The notes under the pieces were generated by a model. The model was given only the letters and a program-made list of their open reading frames with translations. It was not told the DNA's origin and did no database searches. From positions 1 to 60,064 of the forward strand of contig JACKQL020000194.1 in assembly GCA_018296165.2 (NCBI GenBank): a stretch of 60,064 nucleotides of DNA, read 5' to 3'. The number at the start of each line of letters is the position of its first letter. Position 1 is the first letter of the stretch. Source of the DNA: Termitomyces sp. T153 (lineage: Eukaryota > Basidiomycota > Agaricomycetes > Agaricales > Lyophyllaceae). This document shows positions 40,780 through 50,602 of the stretch, piece after piece. Made by a program: the position numbers and the translations under genes.

Positions 40780-43490
40780 TCAATATACTAGACAGAAAAT
40801 GTTACAGATTGCCTGGTTGGCTGCTGACCTGGGGTAAATGCCTTGAATTGTCTTTGGTGCATTGGTGTGCCTGTGATAGAAGTCCTGAATCAGGGTTGGT
40901 GCATGTACATTGGCCTGTGGTTCCCAAAAGATGTCCTTGATTTCATATTTCCACTTCACCTTCAACTGTAATGTTCTCCAAAACACCCTGCTATCCAAAA
41001 TTTTCTCCACCTCATACTCCTCCTCATTATTGACCAAAATTGGTGGGGGTGGTGCCTTAGGATGGCAGCCAGGAATAGGGTTGTCTGAAACTGGGAACAG
41101 CTTGACAATATTGAAGACTGGATGCAGTTGATGCAGGCTTGCAGGGAGCTTGAGTTAGTATGCTAAAGGCACTACCTTGCTCTCTACTACAAAGAGGCCA
41201 AGGTGATGATGTGGCAGCTTTTGTGATGGCCTTGTTGTTTGTATGTCAGAGCTGTCCAAGTACACATGGTCCCCAGGCTTGTATACAGGGGCTGGTGTCT
41301 GCCAGCAGTCGTAGTACTATGCCATGTCATCCTTTGTCTTCACCAATGCTGCCTTTGCCTCCTCCTGCACCTTCTTTATCCTGTCCACAAATTTGTTCAC
41401 CAAGTCATTCTCTGAGGAATGTGCCTGAGGTTCAAATACTGTGCAGGGGGGCCTGTCAGTGTCCAGAAAGGATGGAGCCATCTGAGTGGAAGAATGAACA
41501 TGGTTGTTGTACTGAAACTCAGCATCCAAAAGGAGCTCATCCTAGTCATTCTGCCTCTCATTACAAAACAGGTGGAGATACTGTTCTGGTTTTTGGTCAA
41601 CATGTTCTGTCTGACCATCTGACCGAGGGTGATAGGCAGTGGTGCTGTAGAGCTTCACTCCTAGCAGGTGGTACAGTTCCTGAGTGAACTCTGCCACAAA
41701 CTGAGGGCCTTCATCCAGGACATACCCATCAGACAGACCATGGAGCTTCCAGACATTCTTCCAATACAGGCTGGTTACTCTCAGAGCAGAGCAGGTGGTG
41801 TGGGTAGAGATGAAGTGGGCCTGTTTACCATAGAGGTCTACTACTACCATTACAGCATTACACCCATGAGCATCCAGTTTGAGGTAGAGCTAGTGCTGGC
41901 AGAGACATTCCAGAACAAGGCAAGTGATCTGGCAGTGTTCTTCTAGCATTTTAGTGTAGATGAGAATGTCATCAAGGTACACACACACTATGTGTTCATA
42001 ATGAGGTTCTGGAAGATGTTGTTCATCATTTTCTGGAAGGTGGCCAGGCTGTTGGTGAGTCTGAAGAACATAACAAGAGGTTTAAACAATCCCTGGTTGG
42101 TCTAAAATAAGGCCTTCCATTTGTCTCCCTCTTGGATGCACACATTGTTGTAGCCCCATTGGACATCCAGTTTAGTGAAGTATTGCACACCCCAGAGGTT
42201 GATGAGCTCAGAGATAAGGGGGAGGGGGTAATGGTTCTTCACAGTCATAGTATTGAGAACCTGGCAGTCCTGAACCAGTTGGAGTGAGCCATCTTTCTTC
42301 TTGATGAAGAAGACTGGCAAAGCCATTGGAGATTTGGAAGGGCATATGTGGCTGGAGTCCATATTCTCCTGGAGAAAGGCATCAAAATTGTCCTGCTTCT
42401 TGGGTGCTAGTGGATAGACCTTGCAGCTGGAGGGTGTGGAGTTAGGCAGTAGTTCAATGGCATGATCCCACTGCTTGTGCTCCAGGAGCAAGTCAAAGGA
42501 GGCCTTGGAGAAGACATCCTCAAACACATGTAGGTAGGGGGGTACAATGTCCTGGAACTCCCAGAGCATGGAGTTGGCAGCAAATGCCTGAGCCAGTTGC
42601 TGGGATGTGGTCTGGCTAGCCTGGATCTCTGCAACCAAGGGTGGTGGACACAATGTAGTGGCATAAATCCAGTCCCCACCTCTACTGCATTGTCCAGGAT
42701 CTCCAGGTCATGGATGCCTCCAGACTCCTCCCTGCATTCCTCCTCCAGGGCTCTGCCATTGCTCTGGTTGTCCTCATGGAGGGCCTCTCTATGGGGAAAT
42801 GCCAGAGGTGGGGAATCTAGGAGGTCTAAATCTGCAAAGGGGAGATGGCCCACATGGCATGCTTATATGGCCACACATTCACAGACATGAGCCTGGTGTT
42901 CTGCCCTGACCTCTGTGGCACAGGTGGAGCACTGGTGGGGGCACCAGCTCATTGACACTTCACCTCAGGCCCAGTCTACTTTGGGGTTGTGCTCCCAGAG
43001 CCACATGAAACCAAGGATCATGCCTATACTGGTGATGGCAAAGACTGCATGCTCAGTGTGATTTTAGTAGTGGAGGATGAAGTTGACCATGGAGTTGATG
43101 GCACCAGCTTCATTGGGTGTTCCATTGATGTTGAACACCAGAATGGGCCAGGGAAGCAGCTGTGTGGTTATACCATGGTGCTTGACATCCTCCAAGTCCA
43201 AGAAAAGTCCTGTCACTCCACTGTCCAGGAGGGTGGTGACTCTATAAGTCTGCTGGGTATCTGTGGTCTCTATCTCCACATTGAGGTGCAGTGAGTTAGT
43301 GGACAGGCTTGAGGCTACCAGGTACTGTTGGGGCATTTGGCATGCCCAAGCAGAGCAGTGCCTGCAAGTCTTAGTTAGTGGGGGACTTAGTAGGGGCTCC
43401 AGAGCTGATATTTGTATGTCTAGAGGGGGACTAGAAGGTTCTTCTGTCTTAGCATGAGGGGCATCAGAAAAAAGTAACTTCATTTTCTAG
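40780..43490 (-). pseudogene. Gypsy-3 pol remnant
   Basis: Minus strand. Protease LLDSGVTGLFLDLEDVKHH near 43240. Reverse transcriptase: FFIKKKDGSLQLVQDCQVLN, NHYPLPLISELIN, YFTKLDVQWGYNNV (42310-42110), then a decayed region to the YLDD site near 41980, here broken by a stop. The sequence then jumps near 41900 straight to the integrase core (MVVVDLYGKQAHFIST; YVLDEGPQFVAEF; HPRSDGQTEHVDQ), so RNase H and the zinc finger are deleted. FQYNNHVHSSTQMAPSF follows, then a chromodomain (EYEVEKILDSRVF, LKVKWKY, FWEPQANV). Non-functional. Confidence 0.85.
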
Positions 43491-43552
43491 TGATAGACAT
43501 GAGAACCTGTTAGTACCCAGCAACAGAGGCATACACCTCATCCATTGCTTGG

Positions 43553-44561
43553 CTAAAAATCCTCCTCCAACTCTGGGGGTGACATGCAAGCACTGATCTC
43601 TTCCAGGGTCAACTCCAGCACAGGCTCATCTGGCAATAGAGCTCCAGCAGTGTTCTTTGCAGCCAACAGTTGCAGGAGGAGCTCCTCCTGCTCCACCATG
43701 GAGAGATAATGCACCTCCAAGCCCAATGGACAGTGCCATGCAAAGTGCCCAGGCTTCTGGCATCTCCAGCACAGTGGCAGCATGGCACAGAGCTGTTGGG
43801 CAATGTTCACATCCATGAGGATGCCTGGTGGCAAGGGTCACAGTGTGGGGATGTCCAGAGCAGGGGCAGGCACTGGGTGAGCAGGGGTGGAGTACTGGAG
43901 GCTAGTGACTGGTGTGGGGCACTGCATAGGGTGAGTGCAGTGGAGCTCACATTGAATCTCCATGAGTTGCCACTGATCCCAGGCTACCTCATACCATGAA
44001 GCTATCTTTTTGCTGTCTGGGCAGCCCTCCACAAGGTTGTCAATGCATTCTATTGATGTAGGCTGCAGGCCATCCCAGAATGTGAGGCACAGCTGGAGTC
44101 CATTGGGGTAGGCAGCCTGCTTTACCAGTGCTCAGAAGGAGTCAATATACTCATCCAGCATCCTCTTCTCTTGCCCATACTGCTCCCTGTCCTGTAGCAT
44201 CAAGGCAGCAGTTTTGGTGGGGTCTAGGAGGAGAAACTCCACACAAAAGTCCTTCTCAAAGGCAGCCCAGTCCAGAAAACTTCCAACACCTCCAGGGCAA
44301 CAGAAAACTCATAATGCGTAAGTGGAGGCACATCCAGCCTTCATGTATGACAGTAGCCAGGCTATTTTCAATGTGTCAGAGTCAAAGGCATCCCTACTGA
44401 GGTGGATGTAGGTGAGGCAGTATTAGAGGAAATGTTCCTCATCAGAGCAAGCACCATTGTATGCATCTGATAGCATGGGGCATGGAATCCACAGTTGTAG
44501 GGTCACCAGAGCTGCAGATACAGATGCAGAAGTGGTTGGAGCTGGTTCCACAGCTGGGGGA
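43553..44561 (-). pseudogene. Gypsy-3 gag, main part
   Basis: Minus strand gag with an intact CCHC zinc knuckle, CWRCQKPGHFAWHC (~43770), followed by LSMVEQEELLLQLLA and an acidic end. Upstream pieces include LEGCPDSKKIASWYEVAWDQW (~44030) and CIDNLVEGC. Frames are broken. The N-terminus continues beyond the solo LTR at 45300-45081. Confidence 0.75.
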
Positions 44562-45080
44562 TGTCATGACCCATTCCATTCCCCCCTTCCCTTCACCATT
44601 ATCCAACCTCAAATTCTACACAGTCCCTCTCTGGATCTCAGCCACACTCCCAGATCTTAGCCACAGTCCTGTTTCAGCCACATCCAGGTTTGAGCCACCT
44701 CTAGGACCACTTTTCCTGTTCCAGATCATTCCCACAGGCACAGATCACTTCCACCTGTCCCAGATCACTTCCACTTGACTTAGATCACTTCCACTTGTGT
44801 TAGATCACTCCCACCTGACTTAGATCACTTCCATCTTCTCCTTTTGGCAGTGTCCTACAGCTATATAAGGTCCCTGAGTCTGTAGCTACACCCCAGCCTT
44901 GACATTACCTGATATCTTGTTTGTGTTCTATTGTTATCTGATCTTCTCTCCATTTATTACTCACTCTCATTTCTTAGTTTCTTAGTTTCTTTCTGTATTT
45001 ACATACTTGCTGTTAGCATCACCTCCCCAAGGTGGTTTTGGCTCCTGTAAGAGTCCCTCTCCAGGACTGTGGTCCTGACA
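44562..45080 (+). mobile_element. Solo LTR of a further Gypsy family
   Basis: 519 bp, TGTCATGACCCATTCC to GTGGTCCTGACA, flanked by a perfect 5-bp duplication GGGGA (44557-44561 and 45081-45085). TATATAA at 44863-44869 is followed about 30 bases later by CCTTGACATTACCTGATA, similar in place and sequence to the transcript start of Gypsy-1/2. It is inserted in the gag gene of Gypsy-3. Confidence 0.93.
44737..44832 (+). repeat. ~20-bp tandem repeat in the solo LTR U3
   Basis: Five adjacent copies of AGATCACTTCCACYTG with a 3-4 base linker (GACTT or GTGTT), about 30 bp ahead of the TATA box. The position in U3 suggests an enhancer-like array. Confidence 0.75.
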
Positions 45081-45300
45081 GGGGAGGTGTGGAGATAGGA
45101 GGAAGGTGTTTGAGCAGTGCCTGGAGCAATTGGGAAATAAGATCTGTGGTTTGATGGAGGGTGGAGAGTTCAGTTGTGTGGTGGGTAAGAGATGATTGCA
45201 TTAATTGCACCTGGTTTTCTAAGTGTAGCAGATGGGTCCAGGCCTTGTCCTGCAGGGCCAGAGCCTCCAAGGAGGTATCTGGATTGGCAAGCTGAGACAT
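45081..45300 (-). pseudogene. Gypsy-3 gag N-terminus
   Basis: Minus strand, starting MSQLANPDTSLEALALQDKA at 45300 and reading on as a helical segment (HLLHLENQVQLMQSSL) and a Pro-rich part (HLPPISTPPLSGPQS) up to the solo LTR. This is typical of Agaricomycete Gypsy gag beginnings. It is separated from the rest of gag only by the LTR insertion. Confidence 0.65.
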
Positions 45301-46937
45301 AGAATTCCTCAGTGTTTAATTCTGGTAGGGAAACAACAGATAGGGGCTTGGAAATTCCTTGCAGGATATGAGAGGCTTCCAGACCAGTTTTTATAGACTT
45401 GTTCTGCTGTAAGGGCAACTCCTGTGGCAGCAGATCTGAGTCATGCAGCTAGCAGAGAGGAATCCAAAGTATATCAGCAAGTAGATGAAGATACAAGCAC
45501 TAACTAATCACCTAGCAGAGGGGAATCTGAAGAGAACAAGTCTAAGGATCCCTGCTGCTCAGTGCAGCACATCAGCAGGTGGTGGAGGCATAGGAACAAC
45601 TATACAGAAGACCAGAGCTAGCCCTAACCCTGGGAAAATTATCAATGAAGTAATACAGAGAGTTCCAGGGATCTCTGGAGATCTCCATAGGTCTCAACAA
45701 GCTGCTGATGTGCTCCTATGCTGCCTAGTGCCATGCAGGAAACCTAAAAAGAAGACCTAACACTAGTCACTAGATAGGGTAGCTGGCAGTAGGAAGTTAA
45801 TAGATGAGGGTGAGTTAGTAACCATCCCAGAGAATGAGAGCAAATGATGGATGAAGTGAAGGAGAAGCAAAAAGGGTTGCTATCATTAGCCTAAGTTGCC
45901 AGACAGTAACAGAAGGTCACTAGATGAGAAAGGGAAATGGATGAAGATGAAAGAGTTGCTAAAAAAGAGCAAACTAAGTGGCAAAAGGGGAGATGGGAAG
46001 AGAAAGGGGAAGTGACAATAAAGAAACTGAAAAGAGGACAAACACAAACTAGTCACTAGCCATAGTTGCTAGTGTCACTAAGTCAAAATAAATGCTAAGG
46101 GCACCTGCAGTTGGTACCACACTAAGTTGAAGTCAAGGTTGGCAAGACTGGTGCTGGGTCATTGTTGATAGTGAGCAATAGAGCAAAGTGAAATCTTAAG
46201 CTGGTAAGCTTAGAGAGAGGGGGGGAACAGTACTCTGTTTGTTGGATGATGGTCTCTATATACAGGCAATATTTATACTATTTGTAAGTATAGTATAAGA
46301 AAGGAGATAGTAGTTGCTGCTAGCAACAGTGTCTGCCAAAGTGTTTATGATACATATGAGGTGTCAATCTGTAACCAAGTAAAAAGTAAGCAACATCAAT
46401 GTGATGCATAAAGGCAATATATCACAAGAAAAGAGCATGTCCAATGCTAATACCTGGAGTGTAAATGCCATTCAAGTATGTCTGTAAGCTTGACAAGAAA
46501 AATAATAAGTAAGAAATCATACAACTGTCAATATGTCCATTTTTGGAGGAAGGCAGTGTTGTTGCCAAGAAAGTTGCTAGTGCTTGTTGCTAAGAAAGGT
46601 CTTGACCTTGTTGTTCTAGACCCAAAGTCCAGACTCCATGTGATACAGCTCATGATTGATAAGTCTTGTGGTTGCTAAAATCCCATGCAAAGGCTATATT
46701 AATCCAGACCTTGGAGCTAGGCCTCACATGCTGGGTGTTGTGACTTGTGCCATGTCAAAGTAATCAGCTGTTGTCCAGTCAGAAATGCCAAAAATAGTGC
46801 TCAGTGACAAGTGGGTCTTATCACTGCAGAAATATTGAGCAAACTGCAGAGGTGTTGGAACAAGTTGTGGAGGTCAGAAATGAAAGTTGGGGGTGCTGGA
46901 ACAAGTCACAGAGGTCAGAAATGGAGGTCCCCTGACA
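45301..46937 (-). other. Probable Gypsy-3 leader and 5' LTR
   Basis: Non-coding and CpG-depleted. The minus strand starts TGTCAGGGGACC at 46937, matching the TGTCAGGGAACC after the polypurine tract at 40753, so part of this stretch is likely the 5' LTR. The two LTRs are too diverged for me to set the inner border. A minus-strand frame at 45418-45170 overlaps the gag start and has no known domain. Confidence 0.4.
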
Positions 46938-47425
46938 GGCATTGTGGATTCTCAGACTAGTTCTCTTTGAATCTCCCTCTGCCAGGTGAGTAGCTAGAAC
47001 TCTAGACTTCTTGTAGATGCTGAATAGATTTTGGATCTCCTTCTGCTAGTCATATGATTCAGCCACAGCCTCCAGAGGTCACCCTTACATTCATGGCTTT
47101 GAGTGGGTCCAAGTGATCTGGATGGTCTCAGGAGAGTTAAGCTCACAGCTGGAAGTGAAAGGCATGGGCTTCCTTTTGGGTTTGTTAAATCTTGATTAGT
47201 ATCATGCAATGGGGCCCATGCCCTTTTAAAGATCAACATGCAGTAGGTGAATGGAGGGTGAGAGTTGCAGACTAAGTTCCATGTATACAATGTGTACCAA
47301 ACTAATCAATCACCTAGATAAAGCCAATGTAGACTAAGTGTGTAACATAAGTAAAACTATAGAAATGTAACATAAGAATTGACAAGCTCAGTTCCATGCC
47401 CATCAATGTGTAACAAACTGAGGTA
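46938..47425. other. Non-coding stretch between Gypsy-3 and mariner
   Basis: No gene supported. It contains the inverted partner (about 46965-47080) of the 40365-40480 repeat. It ends in TA (47424-47425), the target base pair of the mariner element. Confidence 0.4.
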
Positions 47426-49019
47426 CAGTGACTCAACAAACTGTTTCAATGTTTTATACTTTTTGAAAGATGGCATTGGCATGAAGGATTGGAAGTATCT
47501 AAAATTCTGCTTAAATCGTGTAAAATACTATGGCATCATAGCTACAAATTGCATGTTAGTTTATGTAATTCAAATCAAAACTGATGGAGTAATGGCCATT
47601 TTGAAATATTCACTCATTGGGACAGTTTTTTTAGCATCTTTAATTTTGCAGGTTTATCCCTATTTGAGTCAGAAATAAAGAGTAAGTTGCATGTGGGAAT
47701 ATAAATGGAGTCATATGGCCATATTTAGTTATATTTGGGAGTAGTTCAAGTTGGGTGAACCACATCTTGACCTTCAACCACCATCATAAAAGCTACTTCT
47801 CCTGCACAATGCTCTACTGTTGCTTCTCTCCTTGCTCAAGGGTATTCTCTGCATCAGATTGGGGCTAAAACTGATCTAGGGAAGTCTACTATTGGGAGGA
47901 TTGGTGTTGGAGGTGGACAAGGAAAACCACCCTGGAGGCCATCCAGCTAAGCTTACTCCACATGATAAGCAGGCTATTGTTCAACAAATTTCAACTGAGA
48001 TACTTGATACAGCTGTTCAGGCCACCAATGTTATCAATAACATTATTTCCAACCCTGTCTCTCCTCAGACTGTCTGGAATGTGCTGAAGGAGGGGCAGTA
48101 TTGGTCTGCTACAAAGAGGAAAGTTCCTATGCTTAAAGCTAGACATTGGCAACTACAACTTAAATGGGCTCAAGAGCATCAGAACTGGACTGTAGAGGAC
48201 TGGAAAAGAGTGTTGTGGACAGATGAGACAAAGATTAACAGGATTGTATCAGATGGAAAGCAGTATGTGTGGTAACTACAAGGAGATTTCAAACCAAACC
48301 ACTACACCTACTGTGAAACATGGAGAAGGGAATAATCTCATGGTATGGGGCTGTATGGGTTGGAATGGAGTAGGGAAGCTGGTAGGGGTGGTGGGGATCA
48401 TGAATGCAGAGCAGTACTGTGAAATTTTGGATGACAGAGCAAAGGAGAGCTTTGAAAAATTGAAGATGGAGGAGGGTGCCCACTACTTTCAACAGGACAA
48501 TGACTCCAAACACAACTCCAAGAGGGCTAACAAGTGGTTTGAAGACAACAACTTTGATGTCCTCTGGTGGCCAGCCCAATCCCCTGATCTTAACCCTGTT
48601 GAAGACCTCTGGAAGTACCTCAAGAAGCAGCTTAGGCAGTTTGAAACACCTCATGGTGTGCATGAATTGTGGCAGAGGGTTGCAAAGGAGTGGGATGGAA
48701 TACCAGCAGAGGTTTGCCAAAGACTGATAGAAAGCATGCCTAGAAGGATTCAAGCAGTTATCAAGGCAAATGGAGGACATACAAAGTACTAAATACCAAA
48801 ACTAGAGATGCTCAAAAAACTGTCCCAATGAGTGAATATTTTGAAATGGCCATTACTCCATCAGTTTTGATTTGAATTATATAAGCTAAGATACAATTTG
48901 TAGCCATGATGCCATAGTATTTTACATGGTTTAACCAGGACTTTAAATACTTCCAATCCTTCATGCCAATGTCATCTTTCAAAAAGTATAAAACATTGGG
49001 ACAGTTTTTTGAGCCACTG
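47426..49019 (+). mobile_element. Tc1/mariner element with ~210-bp complex TIRs
   Basis: 1,594 bp. Left end TA|CAGTGACTCAACAAACTG; right end read inwards CAGTGGCTCAAAAAACTG, with the right TA decayed to CA. The two long inverted repeats (47426-47638 and 48807-49019) match over ~210 bp. Each repeat carries the terminal motif again, inverted, at its inner edge (CATTGGGACAGTTTTTTNAGC). The element encloses a DD34E transposase. CpG-depleted and dead. Confidence 0.92.
47800..48792 (+). pseudogene. Tc1/mariner transposase (DD34E)
   Basis: The N-terminal helix-turn-helix reads SLLAQGYSLHQIGAKTDLGKST (in two parts, ~47820-47890). A frameshift near 47905 leads to LEVDKENHPGGHPAKLT. The catalytic motifs are VLWTDETKI (48210), HYFQQDNDSKHNS (48490) and SPDLNPVEDLWKY (48590); 34 residues separate the second Asp and the Glu. 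A TAA follows YVW near 48275 and another frameshift precedes TPTVKHGEG. The frame ends HTKY-stop at 48792. It would cut and paste the element by its TIRs; three lesions make it inactive. No reliable start codon is visible. Confidence 0.9.
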
Positions 49020-49079
49020 CATTTGTTTATAGCAAGGTTCAATCTAGTAACTATATTCCACAAATCTATGCATACATGG

Positions 49080-49829
49080 GGAGCTATGCTATCAGTGCAT
49101 ACTGCATGGTCTTAGAAATACTTGTGTCAATTGCAAACATTGTTAGATCAATATATTCTAACCAGTCTTTTTGGTCCAGGTGCACAATAGTGTACAGAGT
49201 CTGACCAACATTCCTGTTGGCACACTCTGTCTGCCAGTCTATCTGTGGATAAGACAAAATTGAAATTAGAAGCAAAGAGAGCTCCTAATGTCTTATGCAA
49301 TTCACACCATGAATATAGAATCTCTATCCCTATCAATTATGATAGAGCTAGGGAGACCATGGAGTCTCATTATCTCCCATGAATATATCCATGACTGCTG
49401 TGATGCTGTCATAGTTGTGTGAATCAGTATAAGGTGCATCATGCCAGTCATTCTGCAGATGACTACTCAAAGTATTTGTATCCTTTGGATTCCAGGAATG
49501 GACCTTGAAAATCCATGCCTATCAAATCCCAAGGCTTCAGAGAGATCAACAGGGAATGTAACTTCTCTGCTGGAGGTGATTGTTTCCTTTTGCCCATCGG
49601 CACAACTGATGAGTTATGCAGATTGCACAAGTATATGCCACCAAAGTTGGCCACCAATACCATCAACAAAGCTATTCCATGACATTTGCTGGGTGCTAAA
49701 GTGTCTGACTAGTTCTCTGTGGTAAGGTATACAAAATACCTCATGGCCCACTACATTAGTGGTCCAAATATGATTGCTGACAACCCAGAAGGACTTGTAG
49801 ACCTTTGGGTGCATCAGGATTCCCAACAT
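49080..49829 (-). pseudogene. Gypsy-4 integrase fragment
   Basis: Minus strand pieces of a Gypsy integrase: RHFSTQQM and YLCNLHNSS as zinc-finger relics (49740-49620), then PPAEKLHSLLISLKPWDLIGMDFQGPF (49580-49500, catalytic Asp in GMDF), then SYPQIDWQTECANRNVGQTL and DWLEYIDLTMFAIDTSISKT (49260-49120). Frames are broken. It ends near the mariner insertion and differs in sequence from Gypsy-1 to Gypsy-3. Confidence 0.75.
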
Positions 49830-49849
49830 TAAATTGTAAAATCAAAGAA

Positions 49850-50005
49850 GTTGAGTTTGGGTCTTGACATTGAGTTAGAATATCAAAGACCTAACCAAAC
49901 AAAGTGAGGTTAGGTCTGGGTCTCAACATTGAGTCAGAATATTCAAGACCTAACTTTACAAAGTGAGGTTGGGTCTGGGTCTCAACATAGACACAGGCCA
50001 TAGCT
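49850..50005 (+). mobile_element. Helitron 3' end fragment with minisatellite
   Basis: About two and a half copies of the 58-bp unit in reverse orientation (AAGTGAGGTTRGGTCTGGGT), followed by ACACAGGCCATAGCTCG and then T. This matches the 3' ends of Helitron D (CATAGCTTG) and B (GTAGTTCG). It marks the last transposon sequence before host gene space. Confidence 0.7.
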
Positions 50006-50602
50006 CGTGCGTCTAAAATGGTGAGGCCAAAGTGGAAACAATATATTAGGACTTGCAAACAATATTGAAGTTCTCCATCCAAAATCACTAACTACTAACA
50101 TATTATTTGTTCCCTTCATTTGCCTCCTTTTCCCCCATCTTGCTGCATCCCCACTTGAGCTTCGGTCGAGGGCACCAGAAACTATTTTAGCCAGTTTTTC
50201 GCACTTCAAAATCACAGAATTCTTGTATTCTTCAAGTATTTGAAAACACTTTTTTGTCCTTTGAACCTATTCTGGACCTCCCAACATGGGTGTGAAAAAA
50301 TATTTTAGTAACCATTGGACCCCTACCCCATGTCTCAACAAGTCCTAGTCGTGACCCCTTGGATCGAGTAACACCACCGAACGCGAACCTCCAAGGATAA
50401 AGATGATATCTACAAAGAAAGAAACAAGAGTAGTAAGAAGAGATCTAGTGCAAGACAAGGAAGAATACGAGTCCAAGCTATATACAGGTACATATGCATA
50501 TACACCCATATGGTACCTTAGAGACATGGCCAATGACCATGTCCACCCCCGAACCACCAGTGTCTTCACAACCATGTTACCCCTTGAATACTGCAAGCCC
50601 AA
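50006..50602. other. Boundary region, 3' flank of glycogen synthase
   Basis: No gene supported. CpG returns to normal at about 50150. It presumably contains the 3' untranslated region and terminator of the glycogen synthase gene on the minus strand. Confidence 0.5.

Larger units (their letters stand above)
40754..45300 (-). mobile_element. Gypsy-3 remnant (chromodomain type), split by a solo LTR
   Basis: Minus strand: gag from 45300 (MSQLANPDTSLEAL), interrupted by the solo LTR at 44562-45080, then pol down to a chromodomain at 41037-40840 and a polypurine-like tract GGAGGGGTGA (40763-40754). This is followed by TGTCAGGGAACC, the probable 3' LTR start at 40753. A matching TGTCAGGGGACC begins at 46937 on the minus strand, a candidate 5' LTR start. 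RNase H and the first part of integrase are deleted. CpG-depleted. Confidence 0.8.

Noticed and set aside
43609..43999. Alternative frames over the Gypsy-3 zinc-knuckle region
   Set aside because: Only the frame with CWRCQKPGHFAWHC makes family sense; the others are shadows.
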